Shown: piece by piece, positions 44,062 to 53,064 of the stretch | Numbering within the stretch: the first letter of the stretch is position 1 | Layout of the letters: each line of letters begins with the position of its first letter | Assembly: GCF_019278525.1 (NCBI RefSeq) | Contig: NZ_CP058986.1 | Location: 2,514,001 to 2,578,000 of the forward strand | Length of the DNA: 64,000 nt | DNA from: Polaribacter sp. HaHaR_3_91 | GTDB lineage: Bacteria > Bacteroidota > Bacteroidia > Flavobacteriales > Flavobacteriaceae | Direction: 5' to 3' | The notes under the pieces: generated by a model | The model's database searches: none | Told to the model about the DNA's origin: nothing | Seen by the model: the letters and a program-made list of their open reading frames with translations, nothing else | Program-made: the position numbers and the translations under genes

Positions 44062-45079
44062 AAGAAGCTTTTAATTCATTTTGATATTGTGGTAATAAAC
44101 TAACAAATTTGGTCACTGTCTCTGCCATGGAAATGTCAGACCTTCCTCCTGCTGCATTGTCATGTCCGCCTCCAGAAAAATGATTCCTTGAAAATTGATT
44201 TACAGAAAAAGTTCCTTTAGAACGGAAAGATATTTTTACCATGCCTTGCTCACTATCTTCTATAAAAATTGCAGCAAAAATAATTCCTTTCAAAGAAAGT
44301 GCATAATTTACAACACCTTCTGTATCTCCTTTTTGAAAATCGAATCTCTTTTTTTCTTCCGAAGACAACGTAATATAAGCGGTATTGTACGTTGGTAAAA
44401 TTTGTAAATTACTTAATGCTTGTCCTAATAACAACAATCTATTATAAGAATTGGCATCATATACATTATTATGTATTTTATCATTTTTTGCACCTTTATC
44501 TATTAAAGCGGCAATAATTCTGTGCGTAGTACTTGTGGTAGATCTAAAACGAAAAGATCCAGTATCTGTCATAATACCTGTATATAAACATGTAGCAATA
44601 TCTGCATCAATTAAATCTAAATCGGCATTCATTTCTATAAATTGATATACCATTTGACTTGTAGAGCAAATAGTAACATCAGAATACATATATTTTACAT
44701 CATCTGGTTGTTGATGATGGTCTATCATCGCAAAATCGTTGGGATATTTTTCTAACGTTTTTTGCATATCAGTACCTACTCTATGCAACGTATTAAAATC
44801 TAAAAGAAAAATAAGATCTGAAGCTTTTATGGCTTTTTGAGATTGATTATTTTGCCAATCGAAACGATAGGTAGTTTCTGAACCTGGTAACCAATGTAAA
44901 AATTCTGGATATTCATTAGGCACAACAACAGTTGCATTGTGTCCTTTTTTATCTAAATAATGTTTTAAAGCTAATGTAGACCCCATAGCATCTCCATCTG
45001 GATTTCTATGCCCTACAATTACAATATTTCTCGATGTATCAAGAAAGCTTTTTAACTCTTCCAATCCTTTTAAAATCAT
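44051..45079 (-). CDS. nrnA: DHH/DHHA1 phosphoesterase, NrnA-type
   Basis: 342 aa. DHH domain with IVGHRNPDGDAMGSTLALK (DxD metal site), DLIFLLDFN and MIDHHQQPD (DHH), and a C-terminal DHHA1 domain with NHFSGGGHDNAAGG. It degrades 2-5-nt RNA (nanoRNA) and/or 3'-phosphoadenosine 5'-phosphate with Mn2+, in the cytoplasm. It is the first gene of an operon that continues with gldI, two other PPIases and PAP2. A promoter lies just upstream. Confidence 0.9.
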   Translation of the reverse strand: MILKGLEELKSFLDTSRNIVIVGHRNPDGDAMGSTLALKHYLDKKGHNATVVVPNEYPEFLHWLPGSETTYRFDWQNNQSQKAIKASDLIFLLDFNTLHRVGTDMQKTLEKYPNDFAMIDHHQQPDDVKYMYSDVTICSTSQMVYQFIEMNADLDLIDADIATCLYTGIMTDTGSFRFRSTTSTTHRIIAALIDKGAKNDKIHNNVYDANSYNRLLLLGQALSNLQILPTYNTAYITLSSEEKKRFDFQKGDTEGVVNYALSLKGIIFAAIFIEDSEQGMVKISFRSKGTFSVNQFSRNHFSGGGHDNAAGGRSDISMAETVTKFVSLLPQYQNELKASYEN

Positions 45080-45467
45080 AAGATGCGAAGATACAATTTA
45101 ATAACATTGTTCAAAACATATTTTCTTTTACATTTCTGTTAAAATAAACCCATTTAGTCTTAAAATTTAACAATTAGAATCTACCTTTTAGTTGTTTTTA
45201 TTTAGAATATTAGTAATCCACTAAAGGAACTTACTACAATAACACCAATGATTTTTACTTCTAGCAGACTTATAAATCCCTACAATTATTTCACTAAAAA
45301 AACGGATAAATATAGCGTACAAAATGCAGCTTCAGAGCTTAGTTTTAGACTTTTAAAATTCAATTTTAAGAAAAAAGAAATCTCCATAGAAATGCGGGGT
45401 AAAATAATAAGTTACAACAAGAATTCACACAAGTTTACCCTTAACTTGCAGTTAACATTAAATAATG
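45080..45467. other. Divergent spacer between nrnA and ndk
   Basis: About 390 bp. It holds the nrnA and ndk promoters at its two ends. An 81-codon frame in between has no recognisable features and runs into the ndk promoter; I do not accept it as a gene. Nothing else was seen. Confidence 0.6.
45086..45115 (-). promoter_or_regulatory. Promoter of nrnA operon
   Basis: Minus strand TTTG (45112-45115), 18 nt, TATCTTCG (45086-45093). The -7 box differs from TANNTTTG at one base and the spacer is one shorter than ideal. It ends 6 nt from the ATG, so the transcript would be nearly leaderless. Confidence 0.4.
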
Positions 45468-45475
45468 TACTTTTG
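45446..45475 (+). promoter_or_regulatory. Promoter of ndk
   Basis: TTG (45446-45448), 19 nt, TACTTTTG (45468-45475), the Bacteroidetes consensus. It lies 19 nt before the ndk ATG at 45495 and excludes the longer in-frame start at 45465. Confidence 0.75.
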
Positions 45476-45494
45476 CAAAAATATAAAAAATAGA

Positions 45495-45914
45495 ATGGCA
45501 ACAAATAGAACATTTACAATGCTTAAACCAGATGCTGTAGAAAACGGACATACTGGAGCAATTTTAGACAAAATTAACGCTGCTGGATTTAGAATTGTAG
45601 CTTTAAAGAAAACTCAAATGACACAAGCAGATGCTGAAACTTTTTATGCTGTGCATAATGAGCGTCCGTTTTTTGGTGAGTTAGTAGAGTTCATGACACG
45701 TGGACCAATTGTAGCTGCAATCTTAGAAAAAGATAACGCTGTAGAAGATTTTAGAACCTTAATTGGTGCTACAAATCCTGCTGATGCTGCAGAAGGTACA
45801 ATTAGAAAATTATACGCAACTTCTATGGGAGAAAATGCTGTACATGGTTCTGATTCTGATGAAAATGCAGAAATTGAAGGAAACTTTCACTTTTCTGGAA
45901 GAGACCAATTTTAA
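45495..45914 (+). CDS. ndk: Nucleoside-diphosphate kinase
   Basis: 139 aa from the ATG at 45495 ([18 protein letters not shown]); the upstream in-frame start lies within the promoter. It transfers the gamma-phosphate between nucleoside triphosphates and diphosphates via a phospho-His. Catalytic His117 is in ENAVHGSDS, the nucleotide-binding region in [16 protein letters not shown], and the C-terminus reads FHFSGRDQF. Length is typical. It is a single gene ended by a strong hairpin. Confidence 0.97.
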   Translation: MATNRTFTMLKPDAVENGHTGAILDKINAAGFRIVALKKTQMTQADAETFYAVHNERPFFGELVEFMTRGPIVAAILEKDNAVEDFRTLIGATNPADAAEGTIRKLYATSMGENAVHGSDSDENAEIEGNFHFSGRDQF

Positions 45915-45945
45915 GAATTTATAAAATTCTTGAAAACTATATTTC

Positions 45946-45981
45946 ATAAAAAAACTCACAACGAAAGTTGTGAGTTTTTTT
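45946..45981. terminator. Bidirectional terminator after ndk
   Basis: ACTCACAAC and GTTGTGAGT pair perfectly around GAAA (a stable tetraloop), with A-run before and T-run after. It serves ndk and the convergent TPR gene. Confidence 0.9.
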
Positions 45982-45996
45982 GTTTTAACATTATTC

Positions 45997-47109
45997 TTAT
46001 AAACAGTACTTGTTTTGCAACTCTTCTACCTCATTGGTATTGTAAGTTTTATCATACTTGTATTCTTTTGCTTTAGCTAAAGCATTACAAGCTTTATCTA
46101 ATTGATTATTTTCTATATAAATTAAAGCTAAACATTTATAAGCATAAGAATTAACCGTGTTTTCTTCTAGGGATTTTTGTAAATCTTTAATAGCCTCTTC
46201 AAACCTACCTAATTTATAATATATCTCTCCTCTTGTTGCCCAAATAGTTTTTTCAACTGAAATATCTTTTTCTGATAACTTATGACTTCTTTTATCCGCT
46301 ATCGTTTTCTCTATAAAACCTACAGCTTTTGTATAATCTCCAGTTTCCAAATAAAGTTTCGCTTTATTAAAGAAAGCATAATAATTATTCGGATTAATAT
46401 CGTGGCATTTATTTAAATACTCTAATGCTAAGTCATAATCTTTAGCTTTTAACAGCAACCAACCTAAATTATTTAAAACAGCTTGATTGTCACCTTCAAT
46501 AGCTAAAGCTTTAAAATTATACATCAATGCTTTTTCATAATCTTCAATAGCGCTATAAACAATAGCCAAACTATGATATATACTTCTTTGAGAAGATAAT
46601 CTTATTTCATTTGGACTTAGATTAGAAAGAATAAAGTTAAAATCTTCTAAAGCTTCATCGTAAAAACCAAGTCCCGAATTTAATTTAGCTCTTCTAAAAG
46701 CCCACATTAAATTATCTTTACCATAAGGTAAAAAACCATTACATATTCTTATTTTTTTATAACTTTTCTTCCCTTTAACAACCGCTCCTTCCAAAGTATA
46801 ATCAACACGATTTTTCACTTTATCCTTTTTATACTTCCAAACTGTTTTAACATTACCATTTGGATAGTAAAAGTTAGCAATACTATCATGATAACCTTTA
46901 GAGTTAAATACGTAGTTAGACCTTAAAGCACCACTTTTATAAAAAGTTTTATAACCTAAAAATTTTCCAGACTTAAAATTCCTTGCAACTCTTAAATTTC
47001 CATTCTCATAATAAGATTTAGCGGGTAAATCTTTATAAAGTTTAGCTCTTTGAGAAAACCCCAACAGTGGGCATAATAATATAAAAAGACAAATTATAAA
47101 TTTATTCAT
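45997..47109 (-). CDS. Secreted MORN/TPR-repeat protein
   Basis: 370 aa with a signal peptide (ends LGFSQ). The first 110 residues carry MORN/YwqK-type repeats (YYENGNLRVARNFKSG, YKSGALRSNYVF, YYPNGNVKTVWKYKK). The rest is tetratricopeptide repeats (for example ALEDFNFILSNLSPN, LALEYLNKCHDINPNNYYAF, AIKDLQKSLEENTVNSYAYK). These repeats bind other proteins. Partner and role are unknown; it probably acts in the periplasm. It lies downstream of the DciA-like gene on the same strand. Confidence 0.8.
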   Translation of the reverse strand: MNKFIICLFILLCPLLGFSQRAKLYKDLPAKSYYENGNLRVARNFKSGKFLGYKTFYKSGALRSNYVFNSKGYHDSIANFYYPNGNVKTVWKYKKDKVKNRVDYTLEGAVVKGKKSYKKIRICNGFLPYGKDNLMWAFRRAKLNSGLGFYDEALEDFNFILSNLSPNEIRLSSQRSIYHSLAIVYSAIEDYEKALMYNFKALAIEGDNQAVLNNLGWLLLKAKDYDLALEYLNKCHDINPNNYYAFFNKAKLYLETGDYTKAVGFIEKTIADKRSHKLSEKDISVEKTIWATRGEIYYKLGRFEEAIKDLQKSLEENTVNSYAYKCLALIYIENNQLDKACNALAKAKEYKYDKTYNTNEVEELQNKYCL

Positions 47110-47124
47110 ACCCTCTTTTTTTTA

Positions 47125-47421
47125 TCATACCAACAATAATTTAGAAATTACATCATCGCCAATTTCTTCATTCATCATTTTTACAATCTTATCTTTACCA
47201 TAACTTAATTCTTCACGTAAAACAGAAGACGTTAACTGAATAACCAATGTTTTATTTTGCAACTTAACAGAAGTGGTATGATTGGCAACACCAGGTCCCA
47301 TCATTTTATTCCAAGTTTCTTCTATTTTAATTTTTTGCATTCCTTTACTCAAGTTGTTTTCCTTGATAAAACTTTTCATTAAATCTTCAATAGAAAAGGA
47401 ATCATTTTCTCTTTTTGCCAT
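47125..47421 (-). CDS. DUF721 / DciA-like protein
   Basis: 98 aa from the ATG at 47419-47421 (MAKRENDSFSIEDLMKSFIK); a longer frame starts inside recF and is not needed. The protein matches DUF721, with SKGMQKIKIEETWNKMMGPGVANHT and LQNKTLVIQLTSSVLREELSY. DUF721/DciA family members help load or activate the replicative helicase DnaB in bacteria without DnaC. Position directly after recF, a replication-repair gene, is common for this family. Confidence 0.85.
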   Translation of the reverse strand: MAKRENDSFSIEDLMKSFIKENNLSKGMQKIKIEETWNKMMGPGVANHTTSVKLQNKTLVIQLTSSVLREELSYGKDKIVKMMNEEIGDDVISKLLLV

Positions 47422-47464
47422 TATATAATAGATTATTGGATTTTTTGAAACTTTAAAACTAATA

Positions 47465-48544
47465 TTACAATTTAAAAATCTGATATTCTTTACTCCCATG
47501 CTTTAATATATTCTCTGTTCTTTCAAAATGCGTATCTGTAATAAATATCTGTCCGAATTCATCGTTATTTACCAAATCTATAATTTGAGACACTCTATTT
47601 TCATCTAATTTATCGAAAATATCATCTAATAATAAAATAGGAGTCACTTTGGATTGTTGCTTAATAAACTCAAACTGAGCCAATTTTAAAGCGATTAAAT
47701 ATGATTTTTGCTGTCCTTGAGAACCAAATTTTTTAATAGGATAATCGCCAATATCAAAACTTAAATCATCTTTATGTATGCCTGAAGTTGTATACTGTAT
47801 AATTTTATCTTTTGTTAAGGACTTTTCTAATAAATGCTCCATAGAAAAATCATGCAACTGACTTTTATACAACAAATTAACACGCTCTTTATCACCAGAA
47901 ATTATTTGATATTTCTCATTAAAAATCGGAATAAAACCTTCTAAAAAACTTTTTCTAACTTCGTAAATACGCGCTCCAAACTCAGAAAGTTGGTCGTCAT
48001 AGACACTTAAATTTAAAGCATCAAAAGTTCTATTTGCTGCAAAATATTTTAACAATGCGTTTCTTTGACTCAGCACCTTATTATAAGACAATAAATCTTT
48101 TAAGTAAGTTTTGTTTTGTTGAGAAATTACGCCATCTATAAACTTTCTTCTTGTATCACTCCCTTCGGTAACCAAATCTCTATCTGCAGGAGAAATAATA
48201 ACCAATGGTAACTGCCCAATGTGCTCAGAGAACTTCTCGTAACTTTTACCATTTCGCTTTAAAACCTTTTTTTGACCTTTTTTTAAGCTACAAACAATTT
48301 TCTCATTTCTATCGTTTAAAAGATAGTCTCCTTCTATCATAAAAAAACCTTCTCCATGTCTAATATTCTGCAAAGCGACAGAATTAAAGTAACTTTTTGT
48401 AAAAGACAGGTAATAAATAGCATCTAGAACATTCGTTTTTCCAATACCATTATTACCCACAAAACAATTTATTTTCTTCTGAAAATCAAAAGTTTGCGAC
48501 TCAATATTTTTAAAATTAAGTAAAGAAATTTTCTGTAAATACAT
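47465..48544 (-). CDS. recF: DNA replication/repair protein RecF
   Basis: 359 aa SMC-like ATPase. Walker [20 protein letters not shown] (about 30-45), the signature segment [11 protein letters not shown] and Walker [17 protein letters not shown] near the C-terminus. RecF with RecOR loads RecA at single-strand gaps. It is the first gene on the minus strand before the DciA-like and MORN/TPR genes, and is divergent from the TPR membrane protein gene at 48660. Confidence 0.95.
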   Translation of the reverse strand: MYLQKISLLNFKNIESQTFDFQKKINCFVGNNGIGKTNVLDAIYYLSFTKSYFNSVALQNIRHGEGFFMIEGDYLLNDRNEKIVCSLKKGQKKVLKRNGKSYEKFSEHIGQLPLVIISPADRDLVTEGSDTRRKFIDGVISQQNKTYLKDLLSYNKVLSQRNALLKYFAANRTFDALNLSVYDDQLSEFGARIYEVRKSFLEGFIPIFNEKYQIISGDKERVNLLYKSQLHDFSMEHLLEKSLTKDKIIQYTTSGIHKDDLSFDIGDYPIKKFGSQGQQKSYLIALKLAQFEFIKQQSKVTPILLLDDIFDKLDENRVSQIIDLVNNDEFGQIFITDTHFERTENILKHGSKEYQIFKL

Positions 48545-48627
48545 GGATAAATTTTGATATTGAAAACGTTTTGCAAATTATTGAAAATTTAGCGAATTAT
48601 CCGCTTTTAAAATCCAATTAAAAAAAC

Positions 48628-48635
48628 TATTTTTG
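48628..48635 (+). promoter_or_regulatory. -7 promoter element of the TPR membrane protein gene
   Basis: TATTTTTG matches TANNTTTG, 24 nt before the ATG at 48660, and overlaps the longer alternative start at 48633, which it rules out. Confidence 0.65.
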
Positions 48636-48659
48636 TCGCCACTAATTTTTAAGGAAACA

Positions 48660-49424
48660 ATGGCTACATACAAGAAAAAATACAAGGCAGAAAGTAAACA
48701 AGTAGAAAATCAAATTGATGAATCTGAATTTGAAACAGCTGGAGTATTAAATACTTTAGACGAAACAGCGTCTAAATCTGAGCAATGGATTGAGAAAAAC
48801 AACAAACCATTATTTTTATCTTTAATAGCAGTAGTAGTATTGTTTTTAGCTTACATGGGTTATACTAAATATGTAGTGGAGCCAAACGAAACAAAAGCTT
48901 CTAACGAGTTAGCTTTTCCTAGAAAATATTTTAACGAAGCGTCAATTGCAGGTTCTGGAGTAGATTCTTTATTAACTTTAGGATTAGAAGGTGCAGATGG
49001 TAATTATGGTTTCTTAGACATTGCAGATTCTTTTAGCGGAACGGATGCAGGAAACTTAGCAAACTATTATGCAGGTGTTTCTTATTTACAAATGAAGAAA
49101 TACGACAAAGCAATTGAGCACTTAAGTAAATTTGATTCTGATGATGAGTTATTAGGTCCAGTTTCTATTGGTGCTATTGGTGATGCTTTTGCAGACATTA
49201 ACCAATCTGAAGATGCTTTAAGTTACTATGAAAAAGCTGCAAACAAAAAAAGTAATGATTTTACAACTCCATTATACTTATTTAAAGCAGGTCAAATTGC
49301 TATGGAATTAAAAGATTTTGGTAAAGCAGAAACATTATTTACAAAAATTAAAGAAAACTATTCTAAATCTGACCAAGGTAGAGATATAGAAAAATATATA
49401 GCAGCAGCTAAATACGCTAACTAA
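48660..49424 (+). CDS. Membrane-anchored TPR protein
   Basis: 254 aa from ATG 48660 (MATYKKKYKAES). A cytoplasmic N-terminal part of about 50 residues is charged; one transmembrane helix follows (about 53-71, PLFLSLIAVVVLFLAYMGY) and then a periplasmic TPR region with YYAGVSYLQMKKYDKAIEHLSKF, EDALSYYEKAANKKSND and ELKDFGKAETLFTKI. The topology is like YfgM-type proteins that interact with the Sec/periplasmic chaperone network. It is upstream of ribH on the same strand. Confidence 0.85.
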   Translation: MATYKKKYKAESKQVENQIDESEFETAGVLNTLDETASKSEQWIEKNNKPLFLSLIAVVVLFLAYMGYTKYVVEPNETKASNELAFPRKYFNEASIAGSGVDSLLTLGLEGADGNYGFLDIADSFSGTDAGNLANYYAGVSYLQMKKYDKAIEHLSKFDSDDELLGPVSIGAIGDAFADINQSEDALSYYEKAANKKSNDFTTPLYLFKAGQIAMELKDFGKAETLFTKIKENYSKSDQGRDIEKYIAAAKYAN

Positions 49425-49503
49425 AATAGTTCGCAGTAAAACAGTACAGTTGGCAGTAAATAACTAACTAAAAACTGATAACTGCAGACTGAACACTAAA
49501 AAT
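49425..49503. repeat. CAGT/ACTG-rich spacer between TPR gene and ribH
   Basis: The 79-bp spacer is built of recurring CAGT and ACTG words (GTTCGCAGTAAAACAGTACAG, then AACTGATAACTGCAGACTGA). Such degenerate strings are frequent between flavobacterial genes. No function is assigned. Confidence 0.4.
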
Positions 49504-50010
49504 ATGGCTACAACCAATTTATCAGTTTACGATAAAACAACAATCCCAAATGCGAAATCTTTTCGATTTGGGATTGTTGTTTCAGAATGGAATCCTGAAA
49601 TTACAGGGAATTTACAAAAAGGTGCAATTGAAACTTTATTAGATTGCGGTGCAACTAAAGAAAACATTATTTCTTGGGATGTTCCTGGAAGTTTTGAATT
49701 AGTTTATGGTTGCAAGAAAATGATTGCAACGCAACAACTTGATGCAATTATTGCCATTGGAAACGTAATACAAGGAGAAACTAAACATTTCGATTTTGTT
49801 TGTGAAGGCGTTACCCAAGGTATTGTAGATTTAAATGTAAAATACGATGTTCCTGTTATATTTTGTGTTTTAACAGATAACACAAAACAGCAATCTTTAG
49901 ACAGATCTGGAGGTAAATTAGGTAACAAAGGAACAGAATGTGCTGTTGCAGCAATTAAAATGGCTGCACTTAAAAATATTGATGCTACTTCAGAAAGTAT
50001 TGGTTATTAA
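49504..50010 (+). CDS. ribH: 6,7-dimethyl-8-ribityllumazine synthase
   Basis: 168 aa. It condenses 5-amino-6-ribitylaminouracil with 3,4-dihydroxy-2-butanone 4-phosphate in riboflavin synthesis. Motifs: FGIVVSEWNPEIT (substrate Trp), WDVPGSFELVYGCKKM, AIIAIGNVIQGETKHFDFVCEGVTQG with the catalytic His, and VPVIFCVLTDNT. The C-terminal GNKGTECAVAAIKMA helix is present. It assembles into a capsid-like shell in the cytoplasm. A strong terminator follows. Confidence 0.96.
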   Translation: MATTNLSVYDKTTIPNAKSFRFGIVVSEWNPEITGNLQKGAIETLLDCGATKENIISWDVPGSFELVYGCKKMIATQQLDAIIAIGNVIQGETKHFDFVCEGVTQGIVDLNVKYDVPVIFCVLTDNTKQQSLDRSGGKLGNKGTECAVAAIKMAALKNIDATSESIGY

Positions 50011-50021
50011 TAATAACCATT

Positions 50022-50056
50022 TCCCTACAAGGTTTCTCTAACCTTGTAGGGATTCT
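50022..50056 (+). terminator. Terminator of ribH
   Basis: CCCTACAAGGTT (50023-50034) pairs perfectly with AACCTTGTAGGG (50040-50051) and is followed by ATTCTTTTATTTT. Confidence 0.88.
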
Positions 50057-50233
50057 TTTATTTTCCCTAAAGCTCTCTCTACACAGTTTTTAAAAAGTTT
50101 GCAAGAAAAATTAAGAACTCTTTTAACATCTTTGTTTGAAGAATTCCTTTTAATTCTGTAAATTTGAAACACTTATAAAGTTGGTATAATCCTTGATTTA
50201 TTCTAGAATTTATAAACCAATAATACTAAAACT

Positions 50234-50503
50234 ATGGGATTTTTAAAACGTACTAATAAAAAATTTGATTACCAACCTCGTTTTTACAAAGGAGAAGGTA
50301 GCCCTTTTAAAATAGAACACAAATTAGATCAGTTTAGAACAACCACTGGTAAAAATAAAGGAATTAAAGGTAAATTTAGTGATGCTTTTGATGATTTAAA
50401 AAATTCAGACAGAAGCGTAAACAAAACACTTTTTTATATTATCGCAATTTTAGTACTTATCTTTTTGTACATCATAGATTTCGATTTATCCATTTTTCAA
50501 TAA
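50234..50503 (+). CDS. Small membrane protein before mutL
   Basis: 89 aa. The first 60 residues are basic and polar (MGFLKRTNKKFDYQPRFYKG, KGIKGKFSDAFDDLK); one C-terminal helix follows (about 66-86, LFYIIAILVLIFLYIIDFDL). Homologues are often mislabelled riboflavin synthase subunit beta because ribH is adjacent; nothing in the sequence supports that enzyme. The stop is 6 nt before mutL, so the two are cotranscribed. Function unknown. Confidence 0.8.
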   Translation: MGFLKRTNKKFDYQPRFYKGEGSPFKIEHKLDQFRTTTGKNKGIKGKFSDAFDDLKNSDRSVNKTLFYIIAILVLIFLYIIDFDLSIFQ

Positions 50504-50509
50504 AAATTA

Positions 50510-52327
50510 ATGTCGGATATTATTCAATTATTACCAGATCATGTTGCTAACCAAATTGCTGCAGGAGAAGTCGTTCAACGCCCTGCTTCTGTTGTAAAAG
50601 AGTTGCTAGAAAACGCCATTGATGCTGGTTCAAACAATATAAAACTTTTATTAAAAGACGCTGGAAAAACGTTAATTCAAGTAATTGATAACGGAAAAGG
50701 AATGAGTACCACAGACGCTAGAATGAGTTTTGAGCGTCATGCAACTTCTAAAATCCAAAAGGCAGAAGATTTATTTAACCTGAACACCAAAGGTTTTAGA
50801 GGAGAAGCTTTAGCATCTATTGCTGCCATTGCGCATGTAGAATTAAAAACAAAACAAGACGACGAAGAGCTAGGTACTTGCATAAAAATTGAAGGAAGTA
50901 AAATTGTATCACAAGATTTTATTTCTACTAGTAAAGGAACCAGTATTGCTGTAAAAAACTTGTTTTACAATATTCCGGCAAGAAGAAATTTTTTAAAATC
51001 GGATACTGTAGAAACGCGTCATATTATAGATGAATTTCAAAGAGTAGCTTTAGCGCATCCAAATATTGCTTTTTTAATGCATCATAATGATAATGAAGTT
51101 TATCATTTAAAAAGCAGTAATTTAAGAAAACGAATTGTGAGTGTTTTTGGTACTAAAATGAATGAAAAGTTAGTTCCTATAAACGAATATACTGATATAG
51201 TAGGTATAGAAGGTTTTGTTGCGAAACCAGAATTTTCTAAAAGAAAAAGAGGAGAACAATTCTTTTTTGTAAACGATCGTTTTATAAAAAGTTCATACTT
51301 AAATCATGCAGTGGTAAATGCTTTTGATGGTTTGTTGGAACAGGGATCACATCCCTCCTATTTTTTATACCTAACAGTACCTGCAAATACTATTGACATT
51401 AACATTCATCCAACTAAAACAGAGATAAAGTTTGATAATGAAAAAGCATTGTATGCCATGTTAAGAGCTACTGTAAAACACAGTTTGGGCCAATACAATG
51501 TAGCACCTGTTTTAGATTTTAATAGAGATGCTAATTTAGATACACCGTATCATTTTAATTCAAAACCAAAATCTACATCTACACCAAAAATATCCGTAGA
51601 TCCAGATTTTAATCCATTTAAGGAAGAAGCAAATAAAGAAATTCATACGCCGTTTAAAAGCGAACCAAAAACAGAAAGTTGGGAATCTCTATATACTCCT
51701 ACTATTGCAGATACAGAAGAAGAGATACAATCGGAATTATTTGACAATCAACAAGAAATAAAAACACAAAAAACATTTCAAATTCAGCGAAAATATTTAC
51801 TAAGCTCCATAAAATCTGGTGTAGTTTTAATCAATCAATCTTTAGCGCATCAACGTATTTTATATGAAGACTTCTTAGAAAGTATTACTGTAAAAGAAGC
51901 TAACAGTCAGCAATTATTGTTTCCCGTTAAAATTTCTTACACATCGGCAGAAATAGAAATGATTTATACTATAAAAACTGAATTAGAAAATGCTGGTTTT
52001 TCTTTTGATGAATTTACAAAAGACAGTGTTACTATAAAAGGAATACCTGTTTCGGTTACAGAGAGTAAAATAACAATTATCTTAGAAGAGTTATTAAGTG
52101 ATATCGATTTAGAAGTACCAGATGCTAGTTTTAGTCATTTTGATGTAATGGCAAAATCATTTTCAAAAACATTGTCTATTAAAACAGGTACACAACTTTC
52201 TGAACGAGAACAAGAAGGATTGGTAAATGATTTATTTTCTTGTAAGGAACCGACCATTTCTCCTTTTGGAAAACCAATTTTTAAAACATTAACATTAAAC
52301 GAAATAGACAATCTATTTAACAGTTAA
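50510..52327 (+). CDS. mutL: DNA mismatch repair protein MutL
   Basis: 605 aa. The N-terminal GHKL ATPase has ENAIDAGS, DNGKGM, FERHATSKI and TKGFRGEALASIAA; the transducer domain has FVNDRFIKSSYLNHAV and DINIHPTKTEIKF. A low-complexity linker (about 340-415) leads to a C-terminal dimerisation domain. The usual endonuclease motif DQHAxxExxxxE reads NQSLAHQRILYE (442-453), and the CPxGRP motif reads SPFGKP (584-589), so the nicking activity is probably absent. It couples MutS mismatch recognition to downstream repair. Two rhomboid genes follow at once. Confidence 0.95.
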   Translation: MSDIIQLLPDHVANQIAAGEVVQRPASVVKELLENAIDAGSNNIKLLLKDAGKTLIQVIDNGKGMSTTDARMSFERHATSKIQKAEDLFNLNTKGFRGEALASIAAIAHVELKTKQDDEELGTCIKIEGSKIVSQDFISTSKGTSIAVKNLFYNIPARRNFLKSDTVETRHIIDEFQRVALAHPNIAFLMHHNDNEVYHLKSSNLRKRIVSVFGTKMNEKLVPINEYTDIVGIEGFVAKPEFSKRKRGEQFFFVNDRFIKSSYLNHAVVNAFDGLLEQGSHPSYFLYLTVPANTIDINIHPTKTEIKFDNEKALYAMLRATVKHSLGQYNVAPVLDFNRDANLDTPYHFNSKPKSTSTPKISVDPDFNPFKEEANKEIHTPFKSEPKTESWESLYTPTIADTEEEIQSELFDNQQEIKTQKTFQIQRKYLLSSIKSGVVLINQSLAHQRILYEDFLESITVKEANSQQLLFPVKISYTSAEIEMIYTIKTELENAGFSFDEFTKDSVTIKGIPVSVTESKITIILEELLSDIDLEVPDASFSHFDVMAKSFSKTLSIKTGTQLSEREQEGLVNDLFSCKEPTISPFGKPIFKTLTLNEIDNLFNS

Positions 52328-52329
52328 AA

Positions 52330-53064
52330 ATGAACACGAAACTTACAGATGCCATAAAACATATAATTATTATAAATGTAATTTTATTTGTTGCACCACA
52401 ACTTTTAAAATTAGATTTTACAAATATCTTGGCTTTACATTTTCCTGAAAATGAACATTTCGGAATTTGGCAGTACGTAACACACATGTTTATGCATGGT
52501 GGTTTTAGTCATATATTGTTTAATATGTACGGTTTATGGGCGTTTGGTACTCCCTTGGAACAAATATGGGGAAAAAAGAAATTTATCTTTTTCTATTTTT
52601 CCGCAGGAATTGGAGCCGGAGTAATTTACACATTAGTCAATTATTATCAATTTAACGGCATCTATGAACTTTTTATAAATGCAGGATTAAATAATTCTGA
52701 AGTTTTATCTATATTAAAATCTGGTAGCACCAATGATGCTCGTATTATAGGTGCCATTACGCAAGATCAATTTAATCAAATAACCTCTTTATACAATACT
52801 CCTGCAGTTGGAGCCTCTGGAGCTGTATATGGTGTTTTAGTAGCTTTTGGTCTTTATTTTAAAGATGCAAAATTAGCATTGATATTTTTCCCTGTTCCTA
52901 TTGCTGCAAAGTACTTTATACCGGTAATGATTTTGGGAGATTTATTCTTTGGAATGACTAAATACTCTATTGGAAACATAGCTCATTTTGCACACGTTGG
53001 AGGGGCTTTAATAGGTTTTATAATTGCTTGGTATTGGAAAAAGAATGAATTTAAAACATATTAA
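52330..53064 (+). CDS. Rhomboid-family intramembrane serine protease
   Basis: 244 aa, about six membrane helices. Catalytic Ser lies in VGASGAVYGVL (GxSG type) and catalytic His in IAHFAHVGGALIGF. The oxyanion/His-Asn region HMFMHGGFSHILFNMYGLW is typical. It cleaves transmembrane segments of unknown substrates. It begins 2 nt after mutL and overlaps the next rhomboid gene by 1 nt, so all are probably translated from one mRNA. Confidence 0.92.
   Translation: MNTKLTDAIKHIIIINVILFVAPQLLKLDFTNILALHFPENEHFGIWQYVTHMFMHGGFSHILFNMYGLWAFGTPLEQIWGKKKFIFFYFSAGIGAGVIYTLVNYYQFNGIYELFINAGLNNSEVLSILKSGSTNDARIIGAITQDQFNQITSLYNTPAVGASGAVYGVLVAFGLYFKDAKLALIFFPVPIAAKYFIPVMILGDLFFGMTKYSIGNIAHFAHVGGALIGFIIAWYWKKNEFKTY

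Noticed and set aside
45248..45493. 81-codon plus-strand frame before ndk
   Set aside because: It runs through the ndk promoter to just before the ndk ATG; no domain, signal or conserved feature seen.
50234..50503. Riboflavin synthase subunit beta
   Set aside because: The 89-aa protein has a basic N-terminus and one membrane helix; real lumazine synthase is ribH at 49504-50010. The label comes from neighbourhood only.
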